Positions 19,295 through 28,750 of a stretch of 64,000 nt of DNA are shown here, piece after piece. The number at the start of each line of letters is the position of its first letter. The first letter of the stretch is position 1. Below the pieces are notes generated by a model. That model saw only the letters and a program-made list of their open reading frames with translations, had not been told where the DNA came from and did not search any database. Source of the DNA: Pannonibacter carbonis (GTDB lineage Bacteria > Pseudomonadota > Alphaproteobacteria > Rhizobiales > Stappiaceae); assembly GCF_003012935.1 (NCBI RefSeq), contig NZ_PUDR01000002.1:186001-250000 (forward strand), in the 5' to 3' direction. A program made the translations under genes and the position numbers.

Positions 19295-20584
19295 ATGGAC
19301 AGCATCAAGATCGTCGGCGGTTCTCAGTTGAACGGCGTCATTCCGATTTCCGGCGCCAAGAACGCCACCCTGCCGCTGATGATCGCCTCGCTGCTCAGCG
19401 ACGAGACCCTGACGCTCGGCAACGTGCCGCGCCTGCGCGATGTCGCCCAGCTGAACCACATCCTGTCGAACCACGGCGTTGACTATTCCGTCGACGGCAA
19501 GCGCGTCGGCCAGGATGACCTGAAGGGCCAGACGCTGCATCTGACCGCTCGCACCATCGTTGACACCACTGCGCCCTATGAACTCGTCTCGAAGATGCGG
19601 GCGAGCTTCTGGGTGATCGGCCCGCTGGTGGCGCGCGAACGCCGCGCCCGCGTGTCGCTGCCCGGCGGCTGCGCGATCGGCACGCGTCCGGTCGATTTCT
19701 TCATCGAAGGCCTGACCAAGCTCGGCGCGTCCATCGACATCGAGGCCGGTTACGTCGTCGTCAACGCGCCGAAGGGCCTCGTCGGCGCGCGCATCGAGTT
19801 CCCGAAGGTCTCGGTCGGCGCGACGCATACGCTGATGATGGCCGCGACGCTCGCCAAGGGCGAAACCGAACTCGTCAACGCGGCGCGCGAGCCGGAAGTG
19901 GTCGATCTTGCCAACTGCCTCATCGGCATGGGCGCGAAGATCGAGGGCGCGGGCACGTCGGTGATCCGCATCCAGGGCGTTGACCGCCTGCATGGCCATC
20001 GCCATGCGGTGATCCCGGACCGCATCGAGGCCGGCACCTATGCCATGGCCGTTGCCATGACCGGCGGCGACGTGGTGCTGGAAAACGCCCGCGCGGACCT
20101 GTTCGAGAGCGCCCTCGACGTGCTGCGTCAGACCGGCGCGGAGATCACCGAGGTCGACGGCGGCCTGCGCGTCTACCGCAATGGCAATGGCATTGCTCCG
20201 GTCGACATCACGACCGAGCCGTTCCCCGGCTTCCCGACCGACCTGCAGGCCCAGTTCATGGCGCTGATGACGCGTGCGGGCGGCCAGAGCCGCATCACCG
20301 AGACGATCTTCGAGAACCGTTTCATGCATGTGCAGGAACTGGCCCGCCTCGGTGCCCGCATCCGCATTGACGGGCACACCGCGATTGTCGACGGCGTCAG
20401 CACGCTGCGCGGCGCTCCGGTGATGGCGACGGACCTGCGCGCCTCGGTGTCTCTGGTGATCGCCGGCCTTGCTGCCGAAGGCGAGACGAACGTCAGTCGC
20501 GTCTATCACCTCGACCGTGGCTTCGAACGGCTGGAAGAAAAGCTCGGCCGCTGCGGCGCGGTGATCGAGCGCATCTCGCACTGA
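19295..20584 (+). CDS. murA: UDP-N-acetylglucosamine 1-carboxyvinyltransferase
   Basis: A 429-residue enzyme of full family length. It adds enolpyruvate from PEP to UDP-GlcNAc, the first committed step of peptidoglycan synthesis in the cytoplasm. Lys22 and Asn23 lie in SGAKNATLP, and the catalytic cysteine is Cys126 in [12 protein letters not shown], so the enzyme is of the fosfomycin-sensitive Cys type. The internal repeat architecture of the EPSP synthase fold is intact to the C-terminal [17 protein letters not shown] 19295 with AGGTGA ten bases upstream is the start, and the longer upstream frame is not needed. Confidence 0.97.
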   Translation: MDSIKIVGGSQLNGVIPISGAKNATLPLMIASLLSDETLTLGNVPRLRDVAQLNHILSNHGVDYSVDGKRVGQDDLKGQTLHLTARTIVDTTAPYELVSKMRASFWVIGPLVARERRARVSLPGGCAIGTRPVDFFIEGLTKLGASIDIEAGYVVVNAPKGLVGARIEFPKVSVGATHTLMMAATLAKGETELVNAAREPEVVDLANCLIGMGAKIEGAGTSVIRIQGVDRLHGHRHAVIPDRIEAGTYAMAVAMTGGDVVLENARADLFESALDVLRQTGAEITEVDGGLRVYRNGNGIAPVDITTEPFPGFPTDLQAQFMALMTRAGGQSRITETIFENRFMHVQELARLGARIRIDGHTAIVDGVSTLRGAPVMATDLRASVSLVIAGLAAEGETNVSRVYHLDRGFERLEEKLGRCGAVIERISH

Positions 20585-20650
20585 CGCCCAAAACACCGGC
20601 TGTGCTGTCTTGGATTGAGGGTCCGGCGCGTTTTGCGCCGGTCTTGCTCC

Positions 20651-20833
20651 GTGTCACCCCGGCCAAGCGCAGCGCCGAGCCGGGGGCTACTCGCTGCCAG
20701 AGCCGTCGTGTGGGATTGCACTGTAATAGCTGAACTCTATCGTCATTCGGCCAATTGCAGTGCTGCGAAAACGCTTTCTGCTCTGCGAGCGAGTAGGCCC
20801 CGGGTCTGCGCTGCGCTGCGCCCGGGGTGACGC
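20651..20833. repeat. Inverted pair of C/G-rich GTCA-type palindromic repeats
   Basis: Two inverted arms of about 52 bp, 20651-20703 and 20779-20833, match closely: each carries GTCACCCCGG, a GCGCAGCGC core, CCGGGG and CTACTCGCT. Each arm is itself a hairpin. The unit resembles the single copy at 38384-38418 and, in layout, the pair at 13.7 kb. The full gap 20585-21024 between murA and the DUF2948 gene holds nothing else recognisable. Confidence 0.65.
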
Positions 20834-21024
20834 TGGCGGATTTGTCGCCAGATTGGGTTGGCTGTGCCGTCTGGCCAATTGTCAAATCGGGCAGGACCGG
20901 TTAGGCAATCGCGGGAACGGCGTGTTCTGCGGCGGGCGTGATCGCCAGCGGGTCAATACGCCCGGCAGGACAGGCAGCATGTGACAGGTCCGGGACCCGG
21001 GCCGCAGGGACCTTGCGACGACCG

Positions 21025-21465
21025 ATGGATCTCGTGAAACTCGCCGCTCTCGATCAGGACGACCTTGCCATCGTGTCCGCCCATGTGCAGGACGCGGTGC
21101 TGCTTGTCGGCGACATCCGCTTCCTGCCCCAGGAGGGCAAGGCGGTGTTCGTGATGAACCGTTTTGTCTGGGACAGACCGGTTGATCCGCGCAGCGGGGC
21201 GCATGAGCGCCGGCGCGCGGCCCTTGCCTTTTCCCGTGTCAGCGCCATGAAAGCGGCCGGGATCCGTCAGACGGTGAAGGATGCGGTGCTGTCCCTGCTG
21301 GCTGTGCAGTTCCATCAGGCCGGCGAGGGGCCGGAAGGCGAGGTCATGCTGTCGTTTTCCGGTGGCGGAACGATCGCGCTGACGGTGGAGTGCATCGAGG
21401 CACAGCTGACCGATCTCGGGCCCGCCTGGGGCACCGCGCATCGGCCGCAGCATCCGCTCGACTGA
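21025..21465 (+). CDS. DUF2948 family protein
   Basis: A 146-residue protein matching the alphaproteobacterial DUF2948 family, with MDLVKLAALDQDDLAIVSAH at the start, FLPQEGKAVFVMNRF, and a C-terminal LSFSGGGTIALTVECIEA. No catalytic motif is evident and the function is unknown. It nearly always sits directly upstream of hisD, as here (77 bp gap). ATG 21025 is chosen. A TTG at 21013 is possible. Confidence 0.85.
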   Translation: MDLVKLAALDQDDLAIVSAHVQDAVLLVGDIRFLPQEGKAVFVMNRFVWDRPVDPRSGAHERRRAALAFSRVSAMKAAGIRQTVKDAVLSLLAVQFHQAGEGPEGEVMLSFSGGGTIALTVECIEAQLTDLGPAWGTAHRPQHPLD

Positions 21466-21542
21466 TCCAGTTAGAAAACCGAATGGGCCCAAGGGGGCCG
21501 CTGGCGAGGCTGCGTGATCGCCGGCGACAAGGGAGATGACCT

Positions 21543-22841
21543 GTGCCGATCCGTCTTTCCATCGAGGCTGATGATTTCGAAACCCGCTTCCGCGCGCTGC
21601 TCGCCGGCAAGCGTGAAGTCTCCGAGGACGTCGACCAGATCGTGCGCGACATCATCGAGGATGTGCGCCAGCGCGGCGATGCCGCCGTGATCGACTACAC
21701 CAACCGCTTTGACCGTCTGCAGGCGGTCTCGATTGCGGAACTGACCGTCACAGAGGCCGAGATTGAGGCGGCGATCGCCTCTGTCGACAGCGCAACGCTG
21801 GATGCGCTGAAGCTGGCCCGCGACCGGATCCATTCGCACCACGCCCGCCAGATGCCGAAGGATGACCGCTACACGGACGCCATCGGTGTCGAGCTGGGGT
21901 CGATCTGGACGGCTGTCGAGGCGGTCGGCATCTACGTGCCGGGCGGTCTTGCGAGCTATCCCAGCTCGGTGCTGATGAATGCTGTTCCGGCGAAGGTGGC
22001 AGGCGTCGAGCGCATTGCCATGGTGGTGCCGAGCCCGGACGGGATCCTCAATCCGCTGGTGCTGGCCGCAGCCCGGGTCGCCGGTGTCACCGAGATCTAC
22101 CGCATCGGCGGCGCGCAGGCAGTGGCAGCGCTCGCCTATGGCACGGACAGTATCGCTCCGGTCGCCAAGATCGTCGGTCCGGGCAATGCCTTCGTGGCTG
22201 CAGCAAAGCGGCGTGTGTTCGGTACGGTCGGCATCGACATGATCGCCGGCCCGTCGGAAGTGCTGATCGTGGCTGACGGCGAGAACAATCCGGACTGGCT
22301 GGCAGCAGACCTGCTGGCCCAGGCCGAACATGATCCGGCCGCGCAGTCGATCCTCGTCACCACGGATGCAGCGCTCGCCGATGCGGTGGAAGCAGCCGTG
22401 GAGCGGCAGCTGCGCACCCTGCCGCGCGGCGACGTGGCAGGGGCAAGCTGGCGTGACTACGGCGCGGTGATCACGGTGCGCACGCTTGAGGAGGCACTGC
22501 CGCTGGTCAACCGCATCGCGCCGGAGCATCTGGAGCTGGCTGTGGCCGATCCGGAAGCGCTGCTGAAGGGCGTGCGCAACGCGGGTGCGATCTTCATGGG
22601 CCATCACACGCCGGAAGCCATCGGTGATTATGTTGGCGGTTCAAACCATGTGCTGCCCACGGCGCGCTCGGCGCGGTTCTCGTCGGGCCTGTCGGTGCTT
22701 GACTTTGTCAAGCGGACGTCGATCCTTAGGTGCAACGCGCAAAACCTGAAGGCGCTCGGGCCTGCGGCGATTGCACTCGGCGAGGCGGAAGGACTTGGCG
22801 CGCATGCGCGGTCCGTCTCGATCAGACTGAACCTCGGCTGA
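21543..22841 (+). CDS. hisD: Histidinol dehydrogenase
   Basis: A 432-residue enzyme that oxidises L-histidinol to L-histidine in two NAD-dependent steps. Family landmarks include [41 protein letters not shown], the zinc-site LLAQAEHDP, the catalytic APEHLEL and [15 protein letters not shown]. The start is GTG 21543, with GGGAGA upstream. It stands apart from other his genes, the normal arrangement in Rhizobiales, and is followed closely by the UPF0262 gene. Confidence 0.97.
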   Translation: MPIRLSIEADDFETRFRALLAGKREVSEDVDQIVRDIIEDVRQRGDAAVIDYTNRFDRLQAVSIAELTVTEAEIEAAIASVDSATLDALKLARDRIHSHHARQMPKDDRYTDAIGVELGSIWTAVEAVGIYVPGGLASYPSSVLMNAVPAKVAGVERIAMVVPSPDGILNPLVLAAARVAGVTEIYRIGGAQAVAALAYGTDSIAPVAKIVGPGNAFVAAAKRRVFGTVGIDMIAGPSEVLIVADGENNPDWLAADLLAQAEHDPAAQSILVTTDAALADAVEAAVERQLRTLPRGDVAGASWRDYGAVITVRTLEEALPLVNRIAPEHLELAVADPEALLKGVRNAGAIFMGHHTPEAIGDYVGGSNHVLPTARSARFSSGLSVLDFVKRTSILRCNAQNLKALGPAAIALGEAEGLGAHARSVSIRLNLG

Positions 22842-22902
22842 CCAAGGGCTCAGTCGACATAAGAAGCGAGCCGGGCGTATGGGGTCAGACGGAGAGGCAG
22901 TC

Positions 22903-23424
22903 ATGGGCGGCCACGACAATGCGGCCGCTTTGGCGGAACCGGGGGCAGACGAGGCGATCCGCAGCCGGCTGGTCGACGTGATCTTGGATGAAAGCTCCAT
23001 CTCCCGCTCAACGCCGGACATCGAGCATGACCGGGCAGTGGCGATCTACGATCTGATCGAGGAGAACACGTTCCATCCGGTCGGCCAGGCTCCGGGGCGC
23101 TACATCCTGCGTCTTTCGGTCATCGAGAAGAAGCTGGTGTTCGAGATCAGCTCTGAAGCGGGTCCTGCGGTGGCAACGCATGTGCTGTCGCTGACCCCTC
23201 TGCGCAAGATCGTGCGCGATTACGACATGATCTGCGAAAGCTACTATCAGGCGATCCGGCATGCGACGCCAAGCCAGATCGAGGCCATCGACATGGGGCG
23301 CCGCGGCGTGCACAACGAGGGGTCCCAGATATTGATGGAGCGGCTGGAGGGGAAGATCGAGCTGGACCTTTTGACCGCGCGCCGATTGTTCACGCTGGTC
23401 TACGCCCTGCACTGGAAGGGCTAA
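22903..23424 (+). CDS. UPF0262 family protein
   Basis: A 173-residue protein with the family core [22 protein letters not shown] (read as two blocks around ILDES), [17 protein letters not shown] and [16 protein letters not shown]. Its function is uncharacterised, and its distribution is largely alphaproteobacterial, between hisD and the phosphatase gene. ATG 22903 is preferred, because GGAGAGG (22891-22897) lies five bases upstream. An in-frame ATG at 22879 would add eight residues. It ends five bases before the phosphatase start, indicating one transcript. Confidence 0.88.
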   Translation: MGGHDNAAALAEPGADEAIRSRLVDVILDESSISRSTPDIEHDRAVAIYDLIEENTFHPVGQAPGRYILRLSVIEKKLVFEISSEAGPAVATHVLSLTPLRKIVRDYDMICESYYQAIRHATPSQIEAIDMGRRGVHNEGSQILMERLEGKIELDLLTARRLFTLVYALHWKG

Positions 23425-23429
23425 GGGAC

Positions 23430-23882
23430 ATGACCGAGCCGGGCAAACGTCCGACTGCGGTCCTTTTCGCCTGCGGCATGAACGCGGTGCGCTCGCCCAT
23501 GGCCGCCGCGATTGCCAGCGCGCTCTTCCCGGGGCGGGTCTATATCAAGTCGGCCGGTGTGAAGCGCGGTGACCGCGATCCCTTTGTCGATCAGGTCATG
23601 GCCGAACTTGGCATGGACACCAGCAAGCATCAGCCGAAAACCTTCGAGGATCTCGACGAGTCCGGGTTTGACCTCGTCATCACGCTCGCCCCGGAAGCGC
23701 ATCACAAGGCGCTGGAACTGACCCGGACCGAAGCGGTCGACGTTGAATACTGGCCGACAATGGACCCGACACTGGCCACCGGCAGCCGCGAGCAGATCCT
23801 CAATTCCTATCGTTCGGTGCGTGATCAACTGCTGATGCGGATCAAGAAGCGGCTGGGCTGGACGCCGCCCCCCAGTGGGTGA
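23430..23882 (+). CDS. Low molecular weight phosphotyrosine phosphatase-like protein
   Basis: A 150-residue protein with a C(X)5R phosphate-binding loop near the N-terminus, CGMNAVRSPMA (Cys15 to Arg21), the hallmark of low-MW tyrosine phosphatases and ArsC-type arsenate reductases. The loop is Cys-Gly-Met-Asn rather than the canonical Cys-x-Gly-Asn, and the usual C-terminal Asp-Pro general acid appears as TMDPT. It belongs to the conserved hisD-infA cluster. Its physiological substrate is not known. Confidence 0.82.
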   Translation: MTEPGKRPTAVLFACGMNAVRSPMAAAIASALFPGRVYIKSAGVKRGDRDPFVDQVMAELGMDTSKHQPKTFEDLDESGFDLVITLAPEAHHKALELTRTEAVDVEYWPTMDPTLATGSREQILNSYRSVRDQLLMRIKKRLGWTPPPSG

Positions 23883-24095
23883 TATGTACCGCATCCTGTA
23901 AAGGTTCATGCTGCCGGCCTGTGATGGTCGGCTTTCGCGCGTTAGCCCTTGTGTGCTGCGGGCTTTTGCAAGCCGAACCTCTGTTTCCGCTTCGGGTGAG
24001 AAAAGCGCTCCTGCGCGGAAATTGCGTTGTTCACATTCGAGGCGCGATCCGTTAGGTTCCGCGCACTTTCAAGAACGGTTTGACCGGGATACCAT

Positions 24096-24314
24096 ATGGC
24101 CAAGGAAGAAATTCTGGAGTTTCCGGGCGTAGTCACAGAACTGCTGCCCAACGCGACCTTTCGCGTGAAACTCGAAAACGATCACGAGATCATTGCCCAC
24201 ACCGCGGGTCGCATGCGCAAGAACCGCATCCGCGTGCTTGCCGGTGACCGGGTTCTCGTCGAGATGACCCCGTACGACCTGACCAAGGGCCGCATTACCT
24301 ACCGCTTCAAGTAA
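24096..24314 (+). CDS. infA: Translation initiation factor IF-1
   Basis: A 72-residue single OB-fold protein. [36 protein letters not shown] and the terminal GRITYRFK are unmistakable IF-1. It binds the ribosomal A site during initiation. It is preceded by a 213-bp gap with no gene, likely containing its own promoter, and is followed by maf. Confidence 0.98.
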   Translation: MAKEEILEFPGVVTELLPNATFRVKLENDHEIIAHTAGRMRKNRIRVLAGDRVLVEMTPYDLTKGRITYRFK

Positions 24315-24349
24315 GCGGTATTCCGGCAGCGGGGACGATCAAGATCATC

Positions 24350-24991
24350 ATGAGCGATGCCGCACAAGTTCCGCTGATCCTGGCCTCTGCCTCGCCACGC
24401 CGCTTGGCGTTGCTGCAGCAGATCGGCATCGACCCGCGCCACCTGATCCCTGCCGATCTTGATGAAACGCCGCAGCGCGGTGAAACCCCGCGGGCTCTGG
24501 CCGTTCGACTTGCCCGCCTGAAGGCGAAAGCCGTTCGGGACCAGGCGGACGGGCAGGCCGAACTTGCACCCTGCGTCGTCCTGGCGGCTGACACAGTTGT
24601 GGCGGTCGGCCGCCGCATCCTGCCGAAGGCCGAGACCATCGACCAGGCGGAAGCTTGCCTCGGACTTCTGTCCGGGCGCGGCCATCGTGTTTATACCGGG
24701 CTGGCGGTTGCCTTGCCCGGAGGCGGGATCCGGCACAAGATCGTCGAGACCCGCGTGCGCTTCAAGAAACTCTCGCGCCAGGAAGGCGATGACTATCTGG
24801 CCTCCGGCGAGTGGCGGGGCAAGGCGGGCGGCTATGCCATCCAGGGACTGGCCGGAGCCTTTGTGGTGAAGCTGGTCGGGTCCTATCCAAACGTGGTCGG
24901 CCTGCCGCTCTACGAGACGATGAGCCTCCTCTCCTCGGCCGGAATTGATGTCCGGACGCTCTGGCGCGATCCTCTGCGCCTGCCTGCGTGA
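24350..24991 (+). CDS. maf: Maf-like nucleoside triphosphate pyrophosphatase
   Basis: A 213-residue protein with the Maf signature [33 protein letters not shown] and [11 protein letters not shown]. Members hydrolyse dTTP, UTP or modified nucleotides to monophosphates. It lies 35 bp after infA and 8 bp before yacG, the standard infA-maf-yacG order. Confidence 0.92.
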   Translation: MSDAAQVPLILASASPRRLALLQQIGIDPRHLIPADLDETPQRGETPRALAVRLARLKAKAVRDQADGQAELAPCVVLAADTVVAVGRRILPKAETIDQAEACLGLLSGRGHRVYTGLAVALPGGGIRHKIVETRVRFKKLSRQEGDDYLASGEWRGKAGGYAIQGLAGAFVVKLVGSYPNVVGLPLYETMSLLSSAGIDVRTLWRDPLRLPA

Positions 24992-24999
24992 GGTGTTGC

Positions 25000-25221
25000 A
25001 TGAGCGACAGCAGCAATTCCGGCGGACAAGGCAAGGACGGTGAGGGGGAAGCGCGCAGGCTGCGACCGTGCCCGGTGTGCGCGAAAATGTCCACGCCTGC
25101 AGACCATCCCTTCTGCAGCGACCGCTGTGCCAAGGTGGACCTCAATCGCTGGCTCTCGGGGGGCTATGGCATTCCTGTCGTGGAATTCGATGATCTGTCG
25201 GAAGGCGACGACCAGAGTTGA
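25000..25221 (+). CDS. yacG: DNA gyrase inhibitor YacG (zinc ribbon)
   Basis: A 73-residue protein with the four-cysteine YacG zinc site, CPVCAKMS and HPFCSDRCAKVDLNRWL. The C-terminus reads GYGIPV with an acidic tail, typical of the family. YacG binds GyrB and inhibits gyrase in E. coli. ATG 25000 with GAGGTG upstream is taken as the start. Confidence 0.92.
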   Translation: MSDSSNSGGQGKDGEGEARRLRPCPVCAKMSTPADHPFCSDRCAKVDLNRWLSGGYGIPVVEFDDLSEGDDQS

Positions 25222-25432
25222 GGCCGGTGTCGCTGATGGGCCGGATTTATTAGCCGGCTTGCAAATTTCCACTTGTCCTGAAAATTTTTTCGCCCTTCAA
25301 TAGGAGTTACTGCAACTTGCCAAGGCTGGTTGGTGCGTGTGGCCACGATCTTGCACGCGCCTTGCGGGAAAATCCGAGACGACGCAGCAACAAAAGCGTC
25401 GCAGTGCTGTGCTACGCCCCATAATTGTAACA

Positions 25433-25455
25433 GGACCTTCAGGTCCGTGTTTTTT
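25433..25455 (+). terminator. Attenuator-like hairpin in the leader of the 5'-nucleotidase gene
   Basis: A perfect 6+2+6 hairpin, GGACCT-TC-AGGTCC at 25433-25446, is followed after three bases by a run of T (25450-25455). The start codon of the downstream gene is only 13 bp further on. A second stem (CGACGC/GCGTCG) lies about 40 bp upstream. A terminator this close to the coding start suggests conditional read-through. The remainder of 25222-25432 shows no gene. Confidence 0.5.
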
Positions 25456-25467
25456 GGCGAGGCGATC

Positions 25468-27081
25468 ATGAAGAACATGTTTCTCGGCGCCACTGCCCTT
25501 TTCGCCTCCCTGGCGATGGGCGGGGCTGCGCTGGCAGATTATTCCGTAACGATCCTGCATACGAACGACCTGCACAGCCGCATCGAACAGATCAACAAGT
25601 TCGATTCGGGCTGTAGTGCGGAAGAGGACCAGAAGGGCGAATGCTTTGGCGGCATCGCCCGCGTGAAGGCCAAGATCGACGAGCGCCGCAAGGCGCTGGC
25701 CGCCGAGGGCAAGAACGTGATCGTGCTGGACGCCGGCGACCAGTTCCAGGGCTCGCTGTTCTACACGACCTACAAGGGCAAGGATTCGGCCGAGTTCATG
25801 AACATGATCGGCTATGACGTCATGGCCGTCGGTAACCACGAGTTCGATGATGGTCCGAAGGGCCTTGCCGACTTCCTGGATCTTGTGAAGTTCCCGGTTA
25901 TCTCCGGCAACATCGATGTCGCTGGCGAGCCGCTGCTGAAGGGCCGTGTTCCCGGCGCCGTGGTGCTGGATATCGGTGGAGAGAAGCTGGCAATCGTCTC
26001 GACCCTGGCTGAAGATACAGTTGAGACTTCCTCGCCCGGCAAGGGCGTGCGCTTCATCAAGTCCGAGGACTATCTCAAGGGCGCCGTCGATGCCTTTGAG
26101 CTGGCCGGGATCAACAAGATTATCGCTCTGACCCACGTCGGCCTGCCGCGCGACAAGGAAATTGCGGCCAGTGTCACGGGCATCGACGCCATCGTCGGTG
26201 GCCACTCGCACACGCTGCTGTCGAACACGAATGACAAGGCCGCCGGACCCTATCCGACCCTCGTCTCAAATCCGGCCGGCAAGGACGTTCCGATCGTCCA
26301 GGCCTATGCCTACGGAAAGTATGTCGGCGAAGTCGAACTGACCTTTGACGACACTGGCAACCTGATCTCCGCGAAGGGCGAACCGATCCTTCTCGACAAC
26401 AGCGTCGAGCCGGATGCGGCCGTCGTGGCCCGCGTTGCTGAACTGGCCAAGCCGCTGGAAGAAGTCCGCGCCAAGGTCATCGGCTCTTCCGCTGCAGCCA
26501 TCGACGGCTCGCGTGACACCTGCCGGGCTGGCGAGTGCCAGATGGGCAACCTCGTCGCCGATGCCATGCTGGAGCGCGTAAAGGGCCAGGGCGTCCAGAT
26601 CGCGATCCAGAACGGTGGCGGCTTGCGCACATCGATTGACGCGGGCGAAGTCACCATGGGCGAAGTGCTGACGGTGCTGCCGTTCCAGAACAGCCTCGCG
26701 ACCTTCCAGCTCAAGGGCTCCGATGTGATCGCTGCCCTTGAGAATGGCGTATCTAAGGTCGAGGAAGGCGCTGGCCGCTTCCCGCAGGTCTCCGGCCTGC
26801 GCTACAAGTGGACCCGTGCAAAGCCGGCCGGCGAAGGCCGCATCATCACCGTCGAGGTGATGGAAGATGGCAACTGGAAGCCGCTGGACCCGGAAAAGGT
26901 CTATGGCGTTGCCACCAACAACTATATGCGCGGCGGCGGTGACGGCTATGGCGTTTTCGCCAAGGCCGGGATCAACGCCTATGACTACGGTCCGGGCCTT
27001 GAAGAGGTTGTGGCCGAATTCATCGCCACCGTGAAGGACTACACGCCCTACACCGACGGCCGCGTGACTGAGGTGCAGTGA
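25468..27081 (+). CDS. Secreted 5'-nucleotidase / UshA-like metallophosphoesterase
   Basis: A 537-residue periplasmic protein. The signal peptide ends near GGAALADYS. The calcineurin-like metal-binding motifs follow in order: ILHTNDLHSR, VLDAGDQFQGS, VGNHEFDDG and GGHSHTLL. The C-terminal 5'-nucleotidase domain then carries NLVADAML and QNGGGLRTSIDAGE. Such enzymes strip phosphate from nucleotides or UDP-sugars outside the cytoplasm so the nucleoside can be taken up. Two cysteine pairs suggest periplasmic disulfides. It stands alone, with an attenuator-like hairpin in front and a strong terminator behind. Confidence 0.93.
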   Translation: MKNMFLGATALFASLAMGGAALADYSVTILHTNDLHSRIEQINKFDSGCSAEEDQKGECFGGIARVKAKIDERRKALAAEGKNVIVLDAGDQFQGSLFYTTYKGKDSAEFMNMIGYDVMAVGNHEFDDGPKGLADFLDLVKFPVISGNIDVAGEPLLKGRVPGAVVLDIGGEKLAIVSTLAEDTVETSSPGKGVRFIKSEDYLKGAVDAFELAGINKIIALTHVGLPRDKEIAASVTGIDAIVGGHSHTLLSNTNDKAAGPYPTLVSNPAGKDVPIVQAYAYGKYVGEVELTFDDTGNLISAKGEPILLDNSVEPDAAVVARVAELAKPLEEVRAKVIGSSAAAIDGSRDTCRAGECQMGNLVADAMLERVKGQGVQIAIQNGGGLRTSIDAGEVTMGEVLTVLPFQNSLATFQLKGSDVIAALENGVSKVEEGAGRFPQVSGLRYKWTRAKPAGEGRIITVEVMEDGNWKPLDPEKVYGVATNNYMRGGGDGYGVFAKAGINAYDYGPGLEEVVAEFIATVKDYTPYTDGRVTEVQ

Positions 27082-27116
27082 GTGAAATAGACCCCGAAAG
27101 TTTCGGAAGGGTCTGG

Positions 27117-27150
27117 AATGGCGCGCTGGCTTGCTGGCGCGCCATTTTAT
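27117..27150 (+). terminator. Rho-independent terminator after the 5'-nucleotidase gene
   Basis: A perfect 10-bp stem AATGGCGCGC/GCGCGCCATT (27117-27126 and 27137-27146) is followed by TTAT and more T-rich sequence. A smaller hairpin with AGACCC/GGGTCT arms lies just upstream at 27088-27113. Confidence 0.85.
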
Positions 27151-27344
27151 CTTTCTATTCGAAGGGTTTGATACCTTCCGCCGTTGCGGTCTGACGAGCT
27201 TGCGACGGCGTGGTTCGCGTTGCACCGCACACGAGTCTTTGCCTCATGGAACGCGATCCTGTACTTCTGATATACAGGGCAAAATTAACGATCAATTAAG
27301 CTGTTTCCAGATGGTGGGGTTTGGCGTTGGCATTCGGTGAGGGC

Positions 27345-28739
27345 ATGGCAGGCAAGGCGCGCCGCAAGGGCCGGCGTGGCTGGAGCCGCAGCTTTTGGAT
27401 TGGACTTTGGTGTCTTGTCAGTTCTGCGGCTTTGTTCCTGCCGCAGGCTTCGCCTGCGTATGCGCAAGGAGCCGTCTTCGGCACGCCGGAATTGAAGGCA
27501 CGCCAGGCGGCACTGCTGAACGCCTCGCTCGCCGATCCCGCCAATCTTGATGCGGCATTTGAATACGCCATGGTCTCTGCTCGCATCGGTGACCATGAGG
27601 CGGCGATCAGCACGCTGGAGCGGATGCTGGTGTTCGCGCCGGGCCTGCCGCGGGTGCAACTGGAACTGGGTGTCCTCTATCTTCGCCTCGGTGCGGCGGA
27701 TGTGGCCGCGACCTATTTCGAGAGCGCCCTGTCCGCGCCCAACGTGCCGCCGCAGGTGGCTGAACGGGTCAACTTGTACCTTGCCGCCATCGCCAAGAAG
27801 GAAGCGCCAGCCAAGCTGAGCGGCATGCTGGCGACCGGCGTGCGCGTCCAGTCCAACGCCAATGCCTCGCCTGAAGGGCGGCGGATCCAGTTGAACGGCA
27901 GCACCTTCCTGCTGGACGACACGGCGACCGGGCGGTCGGACGTCAATGGCTTCGTCTCGGGAAATGTGCATTTTTCCTACGACCTGGGTCTGCAGGGCGA
28001 CACGCTGGAAGCGGACCTAGTGTTTTACGGGGCACGCTACGACAAGCTGGATCGGCTCAATACGGAAATGGCCGAGCTGACCTTTGGCCCGACGCTGAAC
28101 CTTGCCCGGATCGGCATCGATGATGCCCGGCTCGGGCTCTATGGCATCGCCAATGGCATCCGCCTCAACGGGGCGAATTACAGCGGTGCGGTTGGTGCTG
28201 GCGTCCGGTTTGGTATGCAGGTCTTGGGCAAGGATGAGATCAACACCCGAATTGAACTGCGCCGGCGCTGGTTCAATGACACGGTCCGCTATCCGACAGC
28301 TTCGGACAGGGCAGGCTATTCGCTGCGTGCGGTCTCGACCTACCATCACCGCTTCACCGCCGCTTTTACTGGCCGGCTGTCGCTGTTGCTCGACTACGAG
28401 GATGCCCGCGTTGCCTGGAAACGCAGCCTCGAGGGCGGTGTCTCCGCCGGCCTGACCTATCGTTTTGCCTCGCCATTTGGCGCGGAGGCCGGTCCCTGGT
28501 CGATTGATCTGGAAGCTGGCTATAGCCGCCGGGCCTTTTCCAAGCCTGACCCGCTGATCAACCGCAACCGCAGCCAGCGTGACAATGAGGCCTGGGCTCG
28601 CTCGGTGCTCACGGTGCCGGTCGGCACCAGCGGAACCGCCGTTGCCCTGACCGGCGAACTCCGCAGGCAGCAGTCAAACTATGATCTGAATGACTACACC
28701 AATGCCCTCGGCATGGTGACGCTGATGCAGCGGTTCTAG
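27345..28739 (+). CDS. TPR/outer-membrane beta-barrel protein, Slam-like (candidate type XI secretion translocator)
   Basis: About 464 residues. A signal peptide has a strongly basic n-region (KARRKGRRGW) and ends ASPAYAQ. TPR-like helices follow (about 30-160: AFEYAMVSARIGDHEAAIST and VQLELGVLYLRLGAADVAAT). The remaining 300 residues alternate as amphipathic strands ending in Phe (LMQRF), the outer-membrane barrel signature. TPR plus C-terminal barrel is the layout of Slam/DUF560 proteins. They carry cargo with TbpB-like barrels across the outer membrane. The FecR/TbpB-like gene begins 11 bp later. The start is uncertain: TTG codons at 27321 and 27327 are alternatives to ATG 27345. Confidence 0.68.
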   Translation: MAGKARRKGRRGWSRSFWIGLWCLVSSAALFLPQASPAYAQGAVFGTPELKARQAALLNASLADPANLDAAFEYAMVSARIGDHEAAISTLERMLVFAPGLPRVQLELGVLYLRLGAADVAATYFESALSAPNVPPQVAERVNLYLAAIAKKEAPAKLSGMLATGVRVQSNANASPEGRRIQLNGSTFLLDDTATGRSDVNGFVSGNVHFSYDLGLQGDTLEADLVFYGARYDKLDRLNTEMAELTFGPTLNLARIGIDDARLGLYGIANGIRLNGANYSGAVGAGVRFGMQVLGKDEINTRIELRRRWFNDTVRYPTASDRAGYSLRAVSTYHHRFTAAFTGRLSLLLDYEDARVAWKRSLEGGVSAGLTYRFASPFGAEAGPWSIDLEAGYSRRAFSKPDPLINRNRSQRDNEAWARSVLTVPVGTSGTAVALTGELRRQQSNYDLNDYTNALGMVTLMQRF

Positions 28740-28750
28740 GAGTGTCACCG

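Noticed and set aside
18749-20596. Long minus-strand open frame (about 615 codons) over murA
   Set aside because: MurA on the plus strand is intact with its catalytic Cys; the antisense frame has no recognisable motif.
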